Origin: UBA6107 sp034430175
GTDB taxonomy: Bacteria; Chloroflexota; Anaerolineae; Anaerolineales; Anaerolineaceae
DNA length: 12,128 bases
Reading direction: 5' to 3'
Assembly (NCBI GenBank): GCA_034430175.1
Contig: DAOUFI010000037.1
Coordinates: 1-12,128, forward strand
Shown here: positions 1 to 6,675 of the stretch, piece by piece
Layout of the letters: each line of letters begins with the position of its first letter
Position numbering within the stretch: position 1 is the stretch's first letter
The notes under the pieces: generated by a model
Seen by the model: only the letters and a program-made list of their open reading frames with translations
Told to the model about the DNA's origin: nothing
Database searches by the model: none
Made by a program: the position numbers and the translations under genes

Positions 1-98
1 TCATCCTTGGAGAAAGTTCAACCTTAAATCAAATGCCCCCTCTAAAGGGGACATTCTTACTTTGTCTAACTAGGTGACATTTTAACTTTGGGCTAACA
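1..98. mobile_element. Probable end of an insertion sequence (body outside window)
   Basis: The first 98 bases hold no gene. They contain two tandem, imperfect ~26-bp units, and the second ends in CTAACA at 93-98. Read outward on the other strand, the end starts TGTTAGCCCAAAGTTAAAATG. Several short terminal repeats and TG...CA ends are known for IS21-type (and some IS481-like) elements, so this looks like one terminus of such an element or a relic of one. The transposase genes and the second end would lie to the left and cannot be seen. A 5-bp CCCCT/AGGGG hairpin (37-50) sits at the start of the repeat zone. The family assignment is from memory of terminal motifs, not from a search. Confidence 0.42.
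47..98. repeat. Two tandem terminal-repeat-like units
   Basis: Unit one begins GGGGACATTCTTACTTTG at 47-64 and continues CTAAC at 66-70. Unit two begins GGTGACATTTTAACTTTG at 73-90 and continues CTAAC at 93-97. The units are 26 bp apart, differ at four of the first 18 bases, and share the trailing CTAAC with a one-base shift. Repeated GACATT...ACTTTG blocks of this kind are typical transposase-binding sites near insertion-sequence ends. Confidence 0.6.
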
Positions 99-125
99 GC
101 ACCTCTGTAGGTTAAGTTTAAAGCT

Positions 126-152
126 CAACCGGGAGCACGCGACTCCCGGTTG
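126..152 (-). terminator. Rho-independent terminator for the secreted-protein gene
   Basis: A perfect 10-bp inverted repeat, CAACCGGGAG (126-135) and CTCCCGGTTG (143-152), has a 7-base loop. It lies about 40 bases past the stop codon of the leftward gene at 194-691. On the minus strand the stem is followed by AGCTTTAAAC, so the U-tract is short. The stem is GC-rich and convincing; strand assignment rests on position and the weak T run. Confidence 0.65.
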
Positions 153-193
153 ATATCATCTAATTCCCTGACATGAGGTATTTGGCTTAAGGG

Positions 194-691
194 TTACTCA
201 TCCACTCCCTTATAGCCCATGATTAATGCATAGGTGCCGTTACCTACATTCGATGTGGTAGCGTAGTACATGGAATTCTCACCTGTTGGAGCAACGATGG
301 ATGTTGGAAGCTTTACCCAAGCTGAACCACTCCATTGATAAATGGCGCCGGTCCAGCCATAACGGTAGGTGGGAAAGCTGAAGGTGAGGTTCACAGTGTC
401 AGTACGGGTGGCCAGACCACTGATCACGATGCCTTTACCACCAAACTGACCGCTAGTGGAGTTGAATCCGATGGGCAGGATCATGCTTGCGTCGTCATCA
501 ACAATTCCAGGAAGTTTTGCTGTATTGAGGACTTCACTAGTGAAGGATGTACCATTATTGGCAGTAGCCACCGGATCGGACCAGACATCTACCGATGATG
601 CGGTTGTGCTTGCAAATGCCGAGCCGATGCTTACCAGCAGCACGCTCACCGCGAGCAGGCTGGCAATGGATATACGAGTAATATTTTTCAT
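194..691 (-). CDS. Small secreted protein of unknown function
   Basis: Encodes 165 residues. The N-terminus is a clear Sec signal peptide: basic KNITR, hydrophobic core about 8-22, and a likely cleavage after Ala27 in the SAFA/S context. The mature part (~138 residues) is rich in Ser, Thr, Gly and aromatics, has no Cys, and includes a repetitive-looking stretch with Trp-Ser-Gly-Ser-Ala-Trp around 120-126. This suggests an extracellular beta-sandwich or beta-rich fold, but I recognise no family. The start is supported by AAAGGAG (complement of 701-707) nine bases upstream of ATG. The gene is monocistronic, with a good promoter at 765-792 and a terminator at 126-152. Its place between an insertion-sequence end and unrelated genes gives no clue to its job. 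Confidence 0.8.
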   Translation of the reverse strand: MKNITRISIASLLAVSVLLVSIGSAFASTTASSVDVWSDPVATANNGTSFTSEVLNTAKLPGIVDDDASMILPIGFNSTSGQFGGKGIVISGLATRTDTVNLTFSFPTYRYGWTGAIYQWSGSAWVKLPTSIVAPTGENSMYYATTSNVGNGTYALIMGYKGVDE

Positions 692-764
692 ATTGAACTT
701 CTCCTTTCAAAAGAAGTGATATTGCATCAATATTACTCACCCATCATGTGAATACGATGTAGCC

Positions 765-792
765 ATTGTAGAGAATTGAATTGTTGTGCCAA
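765..792 (-). promoter_or_regulatory. Sigma-70-type promoter of the secreted-protein gene
   Basis: On the minus strand TTGGCA (complement of 787-792) and TACAAT (complement of 765-770) are separated by 16 bp. They match five of six bases of each consensus box. The predicted start near 758 gives a leader of about 67 bases before the ATG at 691. Confidence 0.6.
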
Positions 793-801
793 GGAATTGT
801 G

Positions 802-847
802 AAAAAAAATTAACTTCCTCGACAATGTCGATCCAATGTCGAGAAGG
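802..847 (-). terminator. Rho-independent terminator of the DUF3267 gene
   Basis: Read leftward, the stem CTCGACA / TGTCGAG (complement of 837-843 and 818-824) extends by CTT/AAG across one bulged G. It is followed by TTAA and eight T residues (complement of 802-809). It starts about 36 bases past the stop of the gene at 883-1521. The stem also creates a direct repeat CAATGTCGA (823-831 and 834-842, 11-bp period), which could be mistaken for, or double as, a protein-binding site upstream of the promoter at 765-792. Confidence 0.75.
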
Positions 848-882
848 CGTTGATGGCTGTTGTGACCTAACTGATGAATAGA

Positions 883-1521
883 CTAATCTTGATTGAGAAG
901 AGACGGAGCGGGTTTAAAGAATTCGATCTTGTCGCCATAGTCTCTTACCAAAGTGGAGCGCGGGCAAATTACGAGACGAAGCGCAACCCAGATGTCTCCC
1001 ACCGCGCCGCTGGTATTAAACACTAACAACATCAAAGCAGGCATGGCGCAATACGCTGGCAACCAGAGCAGCGCGGCTACTCCTATTAAAGTGATACCTA
1101 TCAATGGTGCAAGCGCGGTGTAGAAATACTGCCAGCGTGGAAAGTACCAGCCAGGCGCAGAGGCATAAGCGTAATAAATCTTGAAGGCAAATTTGGGACG
1201 TTCTCCTGAAAAGATCCAGAAGAAGATGCCGTGAAAGCCTTCGTGAATAATGATCATCAATATCGAAATTATGAGTACTTCGGCGATAAAAATCAGGCTG
1301 CTTAAGATCGAAATGGAAATTTGAAAAGATCCGCGTGGAAATATTGCCGGATGCAAAGAGCGGGCTAACGCTAAGAACCCAAACCAGGAAACAATAGCGA
1401 TCATTAATCCCCAAAATGATAGATTAACCGTCTCTTTGGGTTTTGAAATATCAAACGACCAGAACAGGGTATACCCTTTGGGAATGTCACGGCAAGCTTT
1501 CATTTGTTCGGAATTTTCCAT
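883..1521 (-). CDS. DUF3267-type membrane protein, putative zincin metalloprotease
   Basis: Encodes 212 residues. Hydrophobic segments lie at about 36-54, 68-92, 133-155 and 157-170. The second one runs into HEGFH at 93-97, an HExxH zinc-binding and catalytic motif at the membrane edge. An Asn-Thr-Ser-Gly...Gly-Asp-Ile stretch at 169-177 offers Asp176 as a candidate third ligand. This arrangement fits the DUF3267 / putative zincin peptidase family. A substrate is not known to me and proteolysis is inferred from the motif alone. No strong ribosome site precedes ATG 1521 (only a GAAAG-like run), and ATG at codon 7 is a possible alternative start. The gene is transcribed leftward, divergent from the CitE-like gene, and ends in the terminator at 802-847. 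Confidence 0.78.
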   Translation of the reverse strand: MENSEQMKACRDIPKGYTLFWSFDISKPKETVNLSFWGLMIAIVSWFGFLALARSLHPAIFPRGSFQISISILSSLIFIAEVLIISILMIIIHEGFHGIFFWIFSGERPKFAFKIYYAYASAPGWYFPRWQYFYTALAPLIGITLIGVAALLWLPAYCAMPALMLLVFNTSGAVGDIWVALRLVICPRSTLVRDYGDKIEFFKPAPSLLNQD

Positions 1522-1555
1522 TTATTAACGCTTTCTTTCAGTGTTTGTATACAGC

Positions 1556-1561
1556 TATAAT
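1556..1561 (+). promoter_or_regulatory. Candidate -10 box of the CitE-like gene
   Basis: A perfect TATAAT lies 45 bases before the chosen ATG at 1607, in the 85-bp divergent intergenic region. No good TTGACA-like box is found 16-18 bp upstream (only T/C-rich sequence around 1533-1538), so the assignment rests on the -10 and position. Confidence 0.4.
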
Positions 1562-1606
1562 CGGGTTGAAGCTTAGTGTTGTAATTCTATCATTCCGGAG
1601 GTGCTC

Positions 1607-2503
1607 ATGCGTTCACGGAAAGCCCTGTTATACGTTCCCGGTAACGACCTTCACAAGATCGATAAAGCCGCAGGCAGTGGTGCAGATTGTGTTTGCCTGG
1701 ATCTGGAGGATGGTGTGGCTGAGAACATGAAGACTGAAGCGCGTAGTATCATCGTTGGGGCGTTGGAATCACTAAATTTTGGTGTCAGTGAACGCGTGGT
1801 ACGGATCAATTCATTTGCCAGCGGGCGAACCCGTGACGACCTGACTGTAATTCTACCTGCCCATCCAGACGCTGTGCTGCTCCCCAAGGTGTCAAAACCG
1901 GAACAGATCAGTGAGATAGATAAACTGATCGGTGTGGCCGAGGCGAAACACGGCTGGAGTATTAACGGCATTGCTTTAATCACGATCGTGGAAAGCGCGC
2001 TTGGTATTGTTAACCTCAAGGAGATCTGCCGCATGGCGGAGACCTGTCCCCGCTTCCAGGGCATCGTCTTCGGCGCAGAAGATTTCACTGCGGATATGGG
2101 TGCGACACGAACACCCGAAGCAGATGAATTGATCTACGCTCGCAGCGCCGTTGTCACGCACTGCGTTGCTTTCGGGTTGCAGGCTATCGACCTGGTAACC
2201 GTGAATTTCAGAGATATGGAATTATTGGAGCGCGAAGCAACCCGTGGCGCGCAAATGGGATATACCGGCAAGCAGGTCATTCATCCTCTTCAAGTAGAGC
2301 CAACGCAACGCATTTTTACCCCGTCTGCGGAAGAGATTGAAAAAGCAAAGTTGATCCTGGAACAAGCAAGAAATTACGCCAGGAAAGGTAAAGGCGCGTT
2401 CGCGATAGATGGAGAGATGGTGGACATGTCGGTAATCAAACGCGCAGAAGGGGTATTGGCGCGAGCGGGAATCTCAGTAAGCGAATCCCATCAGTCTTTT
2501 TGA
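1607..2503 (+). CDS. CitE-like CoA-ester lyase, HpcH/HpaI aldolase family
   Basis: Encodes 298 residues, the usual length for the CitE / citramalyl-CoA (CLYBL) / malyl-CoA lyase branch. These are Mg-dependent TIM-barrel enzymes that cleave or form C-C bonds in 3-hydroxy-acyl-CoA substrates. Visible family motifs: RKALLYVPGND near the start, LDLEDGV at 31-37, Arg66 in VRIN, Glu129 in TIVES and Asp159 in GAEDFTADMG (the likely Mg ligands), and GYTGKQVIHPLQV at 218-230. I take ATG 1607 because GGAGGT (1597-1602) sits four bases upstream and the family starts at this MRSR; the in-frame GTG at 1601 overlaps that ribosome site. No citD/citF or acyl-CoA partner genes are near, so a stand-alone lyase is more likely than a citrate lyase subunit. 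Its 3' end overlaps the opposing FHA gene by 13 bp. Confidence 0.88.
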   Translation: MRSRKALLYVPGNDLHKIDKAAGSGADCVCLDLEDGVAENMKTEARSIIVGALESLNFGVSERVVRINSFASGRTRDDLTVILPAHPDAVLLPKVSKPEQISEIDKLIGVAEAKHGWSINGIALITIVESALGIVNLKEICRMAETCPRFQGIVFGAEDFTADMGATRTPEADELIYARSAVVTHCVAFGLQAIDLVTVNFRDMELLEREATRGAQMGYTGKQVIHPLQVEPTQRIFTPSAEEIEKAKLILEQARNYARKGKGAFAIDGEMVDMSVIKRAEGVLARAGISVSESHQSF

Positions 2504-4359
2504 TGCAGTTGCACCCGGATCGGCTCAGGTTTCGCTCCTACGATCTCGAATCTGAAGTCGCAGGCGCCAAAGTGTATGATATCACCGCTCACCAGACGTG
2601 TGCCCTGTGAGGTGACCGGTTCGTAGTTCACCCAGGTACCGGCCGTAGAGCCGCGGTCATTGATGAAATAATTTTTGGCTGAATCGAGGGTTATCTCAGC
2701 GTGTATGGGAGAAATGGTCGGTGCGTCCAGTGCGATGGCACAATGGGTTGGGTCATTACCCAGTAACGTGCTCTTGCCTGTTAGCGAAAAGACAGTACCG
2801 GCAGGCAGATCGCTTTCACCTCCACCCATAAATACTAACTTCGCCACAGGTTCATGCCTGGTTTGGGGTCGGGTCTCAGAAGGCGACGATATTATTTCTG
2901 AGCCCGAGGCTGATTGGCGTTTGGATTTGCTACCGGATTTGTTGATTGGGGTTTGCAATCGCAGTTTCAATAACAGATAGATCAATCCCGCTCCGACAAG
3001 GACCAAAAAGGTAACGACACCGAGGGTTTGAGTATCGATTTGTTTGATGAAACGTCCTATAACGCCGAGAGGTTTTTCTTCGAGAACGATCGAAACCGGT
3101 AACTCGATCGTGGAAGCTGTAAATCCAGCCACGTCCTCCACTTTTACCTGGATCATGTGATTACCACTCTTGGTATAGGGGGTCAAGTCCCATTTGAATT
3201 CGGTAAACGGCTCGGAGGTGTTTTCCGCGACCTCGGAACCATCCACGAACAGTTTCGCGGATTTCAACGAGCGGGTATGGGCATCGGGGAATTCCAACAT
3301 GAAAGAGATCGTCTGCTGACTTGGTACCAGAGACCATTTCCGGGTGGTACTATCCTGGGTCCAGGAGCGGGTGATGGTTGACGGGGGGGCGAGTAAAATG
3401 GGATTCGGCGCCAAAGCCTTCAGGTCAAAGTTCACCTTCCCGGAGCTGCCTTGGAAATCGGTCTGGTCGATCTGGACTGCAAGCGTATAGGTGCCAGAAC
3501 TTCGCAAAGCGGTGGTGTAGGTGACCCGGTATTCAAAGCGGATCGGTTCAAGATAAGAAGTGATCGAAGGCAGAGTTTCAGCGCCGGAGAAGATAAGTAA
3601 TGAACCGTTGGTAGCTGACGCCATATTTTGAAGCGCAGTGGTGGCATCCTCGGATTGATAACTTTGCGGACCAATCAACCAGATATACAGGTGAATATTC
3701 CCTTCCGCTGCTCGTGCTGCCAGATCCATCAAGCCGGCCAATTGGTTCTCATCGGGAAGGGGGGTGATCAAAAAGAGAGATTTTGTTTTGGAATCATTGA
3801 TTGCGGTGAGTTTATCCAATGACAACGTCAGGCAATTCAAGGTGGGTGTGGCGGATTTTAGATCAGGCTGATAAGCCGCGATGGCGTCCACCCATTCAGA
3901 GGGGGTGGTCAACTGATCAACCACAGTGCTTTCGTTGTTGATGATTGTGAAATCATCAACCGTGGTAATCGATTGCGCGATTGCCCAATCGGTCCAGACT
4001 TCCTTTATCCGGTCAAAACGGGTTTTTCCCGCGTAGGAATTGCCAACGGTTGGCCCTTCATTAACAGCCAATACAACATGCGTACCGGGTTCAATTAATT
4101 GCAGATTGGTTACTTTTACTTCCTGGTCGTTCTCGAAGACATGAAGGCCGGCAAGTGTGACGGTATCGATAAATATTCCATCTGTATCATATGGCCAGAA
4201 GTTAAAACTGAACTCAGGATACTGCCGCGTATTGATGGCTGAAACGTCGATGTGCCGCTGGTCTGCAGCGCTAACGGGATTCACCCGAAACGCTGATATT
4301 ACTAGCAGCAGACTGACCGTAATCCAAAAAACATACGGGATTAAGTAATGTTTACGCAT
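2491..4359 (-). CDS. Membrane-anchored protein with degenerate vWA-like and FHA domains
   Basis: Encodes 622 residues. Order: signal sequence 1-31 (VSA/AD), a long extracytoplasmic part, one transmembrane helix at about 446-466, a basic Ser/Lys linker, and a cytoplasmic FHA domain at about 527-607. FHA domains normally bind phosphothreonine peptides. The fold marks are visible (GKS...LLGN, ISPIHAEI at 549-556, STAGTWVN at 571-578), but the usual Gly-Arg is Gly-Lys, Ser-Arg-x-His is Ser-Pro-Ile-His, and the Asn of NGT is Ala. Residues 91-280 resemble a von Willebrand A fold, yet the metal site reads NEGPT (100-104) instead of DxSxS. The 280-425 part looks like beta-sandwich repeats. The gene follows guaA by 42 bp on the same strand with no evident ribosome site. 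Function is unknown; a sensor or scaffold role is a guess. Confidence 0.82.
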   Translation of the reverse strand: MRKHYLIPYVFWITVSLLLVISAFRVNPVSAADQRHIDVSAINTRQYPEFSFNFWPYDTDGIFIDTVTLAGLHVFENDQEVKVTNLQLIEPGTHVVLAVNEGPTVGNSYAGKTRFDRIKEVWTDWAIAQSITTVDDFTIINNESTVVDQLTTPSEWVDAIAAYQPDLKSATPTLNCLTLSLDKLTAINDSKTKSLFLITPLPDENQLAGLMDLAARAAEGNIHLYIWLIGPQSYQSEDATTALQNMASATNGSLLIFSGAETLPSITSYLEPIRFEYRVTYTTALRSSGTYTLAVQIDQTDFQGSSGKVNFDLKALAPNPILLAPPSTITRSWTQDSTTRKWSLVPSQQTISFMLEFPDAHTRSLKSAKLFVDGSEVAENTSEPFTEFKWDLTPYTKSGNHMIQVKVEDVAGFTASTIELPVSIVLEEKPLGVIGRFIKQIDTQTLGVVTFLVLVGAGLIYLLLKLRLQTPINKSGSKSKRQSASGSEIISSPSETRPQTRHEPVAKLVFMGGGESDLPAGTVFSLTGKSTLLGNDPTHCAIALDAPTISPIHAEITLDSAKNYFINDRGSTAGTWVNYEPVTSQGTRLVSGDIIHFGACDFRFEIVGAKPEPIRVQLHQKD

Positions 4360-4401
4360 ACACGGTTATTGTATGCCACTTTGCTGGAAAAATCCCAGGA
4401 T

Positions 4402-5955
4402 TTATTCCCACTCAATAGTGGCTGGAGGTTTACTGGTCACGTCGTAGACCACTCGGTTAACTCCGGCTACTTCGTTGACGATACGGCTGGAAACGCGTTT
4501 TAAAAGATCGGTAGGGAGGTCTGCCCAATCGGCGGTCATGAAGTCGTCAGTGCATACGGCACGCAGAGCGATCGTCTCTTGGTAAGTGCGCTGGTCGCCC
4601 ATTACCCCCACGCTCTGTACGGGCAGCAGAACGGCGAATGCCTGCGACACCACGGTTTGTGTTTCAGTATTGGGCTTACCGAGAAGACCAGCGGCAGTCA
4701 GCTCACTGGTAAAAATGGCATCGGCTTTTCGTAGACGGTCTACCCTCTCACGTGTGATCTCGCCCAGGCAGCGTACCGCCAGGCCGGGTCCGGGGAAGGG
4801 CTGGCGCCACACGAGTTCAGGAGGTAAGCCGAGTGCTTCACCGATCACACGAACCTCATCTTTGAATAGATCGCGTAGCGGTTCGACAAGTTTAAATTTC
4901 ATATGCTCTGGGAGGCCACCTACGTTGTGATGCGATTTGATCCGTTCCGCTTTCCCGAATGCCGTGCCGGAAGATTCCACCACGTCTGGGTAGATCGTAC
5001 CCTGAACCAGGAAAGGCGGCTGCCCAACTTTCAATGACTGCTGCTCAAACAAGCGGATGAACAGCTCACCGATCGCCTTGCGTTTTATCTCCGGGTCCGT
5101 TACTCCTTTGAGCGCCGAGAAATATTCGTCACTGGCATCGATGGTTACCAGATCCATATCCAGAGCGTCAGTAAAGGCTGATTGTACCTGTTTGCGTTCG
5201 TTCTGGCGCAGCAAGCCGGTATCGATGAAAACAGTTGAAAGCTGCGGGCCTACCGCGCGCCTGACCAGCGCTGTAGCCACACTGGAATCCACACCGCCAC
5301 TGACCGCGGAGATCACTGCCTGGTCGCCCACCTGGCTTCGGATGGTCTGAATTGAACGCTCGATGATATTATGCGGCGTCCAATCCGCCTTGCAGGCACA
5401 GATACCCAGTGCAAAATTGGAGAGGATTTGCATGCCACGTTGGGTGTGGCGTACCTCAGGATGGAATTGAACCCCGAAATATTTTCGCTGCTCGTCGTAC
5501 ATGGCAGCCAAAGGACTGTTGCTGCTTTCGGCCAGCTTGACGAAGCCCTCGGGTAAACTGTCGATGCGGTCACCGTGAGACATCCATACTGTTTGTGAAA
5601 CGGACGGTAAAAGCGGATTGTCGAGGCAGACTGAAATCTCAGCCAGACCGTATTCGCGCGATTGGGCAGGAATCACTCGCCCGCCAAGAGCAACGGCCAT
5701 AGCCTGCATACCGTAGCAAATCCCCAGAATGGGCAAACCGCTATCGATCAGGTATTGTGTCAGGAAAGGCGCGTTCTCGCCGTAAGCGGATGAAGGCCCA
5801 CCTGAAAGGATAACACCGCGTGGAGCCAGAGCCATAACCTTTTCCGCGGGAGCGTCCCATGGGAAGATCTCGCAATAGACGCGCAATTCACGTACGCGGC
5901 GGGCGATCAGTTGGGTGTATTGAGACCCGTAATCGAGAACGGCGATCGAATCCAT
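4402..5955 (-). CDS. guaA: GMP synthase (glutamine-hydrolysing)
   Basis: Encodes 517 residues, full length for the two-domain enzyme. It aminates XMP to GMP using ATP and glutamine, in the cytoplasm. The N-terminal class I glutamine amidotransferase shows Cys80 in GICYGMQ and the His165/Glu167 pair in QFHPEVRH. The ATP-pyrophosphatase domain has SGGVDSS at 219-225, and the C-terminal dimerisation part ends in the typical PATIEWE. All catalytic residues are present. The ATG lies nine bases after the xpt stop, and its GAGGAG ribosome site (complement of 5968-5973) is inside the last codons of xpt, so the two are probably translationally coupled. The FHA gene follows 42 bp downstream. Confidence 0.97.
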   Translation of the reverse strand: MDSIAVLDYGSQYTQLIARRVRELRVYCEIFPWDAPAEKVMALAPRGVILSGGPSSAYGENAPFLTQYLIDSGLPILGICYGMQAMAVALGGRVIPAQSREYGLAEISVCLDNPLLPSVSQTVWMSHGDRIDSLPEGFVKLAESSNSPLAAMYDEQRKYFGVQFHPEVRHTQRGMQILSNFALGICACKADWTPHNIIERSIQTIRSQVGDQAVISAVSGGVDSSVATALVRRAVGPQLSTVFIDTGLLRQNERKQVQSAFTDALDMDLVTIDASDEYFSALKGVTDPEIKRKAIGELFIRLFEQQSLKVGQPPFLVQGTIYPDVVESSGTAFGKAERIKSHHNVGGLPEHMKFKLVEPLRDLFKDEVRVIGEALGLPPELVWRQPFPGPGLAVRCLGEITRERVDRLRKADAIFTSELTAAGLLGKPNTETQTVVSQAFAVLLPVQSVGVMGDQRTYQETIALRAVCTDDFMTADWADLPTDLLKRVSSRIVNEVAGVNRVVYDVTSKPPATIEWE

Positions 5956-5964
5956 ATAGAGTAT

Positions 5965-6537
5965 TTACTCCTCGAAGGTAAGGATCTGATTGTCCATGCT
6001 CTTGATTCGTACCAGAGAGACTACCGGAACGTTCAAATGCTGAAGCGCCTCACGGCCACCTTCGAAAGTTTTCTCGATCAACGCGCCTACACCCACGATT
6101 GTCGCACCGGCGGCTTCTGCAAGACGTACGAGACCGAGGATGGTGGCGCCAGATGCCAAAAAGTCGTCGATGATAAGCACGCTTTCACCTGGCTTGAGAT
6201 ACTCGGGTGATACGATCAGGTCAACCATGTTCCCCTTGGTGTGCGATGGCGCCGTGGTTAGGAAAACTGTTTCGGGCATGGTGATGGGGCGAGTTTTGCG
6301 CGCGTAAACAACTGGCAGGTGCATGTGATACCCCGTCATTAATGCAGGCGCGATCCCTGAGATCTCAGCGGTGAGAATGCGAGTCGCTTTTGTGTCGGCG
6401 AAGCGAACCGCGAATTCCTTGCCACAGGCGTCCATGATGGCCGGATCGACCTGGTGGTTGATCAGGCTGTCGATCTTTAAAATACCATTGCCAAGGATCT
6501 TACCCTCAGCGGCGATCCTTTTTTGCAATAAATCCAT
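5965..6537 (-). CDS. xpt: Xanthine phosphoribosyltransferase
   Basis: Encodes 190 residues, close to the ~194 of Bacillus Xpt, which it resembles along its whole length. It transfers phosphoribosyl from PRPP to xanthine to give XMP, in purine salvage. Motifs: LKIDSLINHQVDP at 20-32, SGIAPA at 60-65, YARK at 78-81, and the PRPP-binding VLIIDDFLASGAT at 120-132. The start is supported by GGAGGG (complement of 6542-6547) four bases upstream. It is first in an operon with guaA, which consumes its product XMP. Firmicute xpt genes often carry a guanine riboswitch. Here only ~60 bases separate the ATG from the farthest plausible promoter, and no purine-riboswitch core is visible. Confidence 0.95.
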   Translation of the reverse strand: MDLLQKRIAAEGKILGNGILKIDSLINHQVDPAIMDACGKEFAVRFADTKATRILTAEISGIAPALMTGYHMHLPVVYARKTRPITMPETVFLTTAPSHTKGNMVDLIVSPEYLKPGESVLIIDDFLASGATILGLVRLAEAAGATIVGVGALIEKTFEGGREALQHLNVPVVSLVRIKSMDNQILTFEE

Positions 6538-6567
6538 TTGTCCCTCCGAGTGGCTTGTATAGACAAT

Positions 6568-6573
6568 TTTATA
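6568..6573 (-). promoter_or_regulatory. Candidate -10 box of the xpt-guaA operon
   Basis: TATAAA (complement of 6568-6573) lies about 30 bases upstream of the xpt ATG. The -35 region at the right distance reads CCTTTC and is poor. It gives a short leader of about 24 bases with no room for a riboswitch. Confidence 0.35.
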
Positions 6574-6630
6574 ATGCTTTGCAGAAATGGGAAAGGAGAA
6601 TTCGAGGGAGAGGAATTAATTTAAGAAAAG

Positions 6631-6656
6631 GCCTGCTCTTCGATCAAAGAGCAGGC
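6631..6656 (-). terminator. Rho-independent terminator of the tetR / membrane-protein operon
   Basis: A perfect 10-bp stem, GCCTGCTCTT (6631-6640) with AAGAGCAGGC (6647-6656), has a 6-base loop. On the minus strand it is followed by CTTTTCTTAAATT. It begins 19 bases past the stop codon at 6676, so it ends the leftward operon. On the plus strand the following bases are TCATTTCC, a poorer tract. Confidence 0.85.
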
Positions 6657-6675
6657 TCATTTCCTCAAGTGAAAT

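Noticed and set aside
823..842. Direct repeat CAATGTCGA (11-bp period) as an activator site for the promoter at 765-792
   Set aside because: The repeat is better explained as the two arms and loop of an intrinsic terminator followed by eight U on the minus strand; a dual role is possible but unsupported.
1601..1606. Upstream GTG start for the CitE-like gene
   Set aside because: The GTG overlaps the GGAGGT ribosome site that is well placed for ATG 1607, and family members begin at the MRSR-like N-terminus.
6538..6630. Purine riboswitch upstream of xpt
   Set aside because: The leader after the only -10 candidate is about 24 bases, and no conserved purine-riboswitch core or paired hairpins are present.
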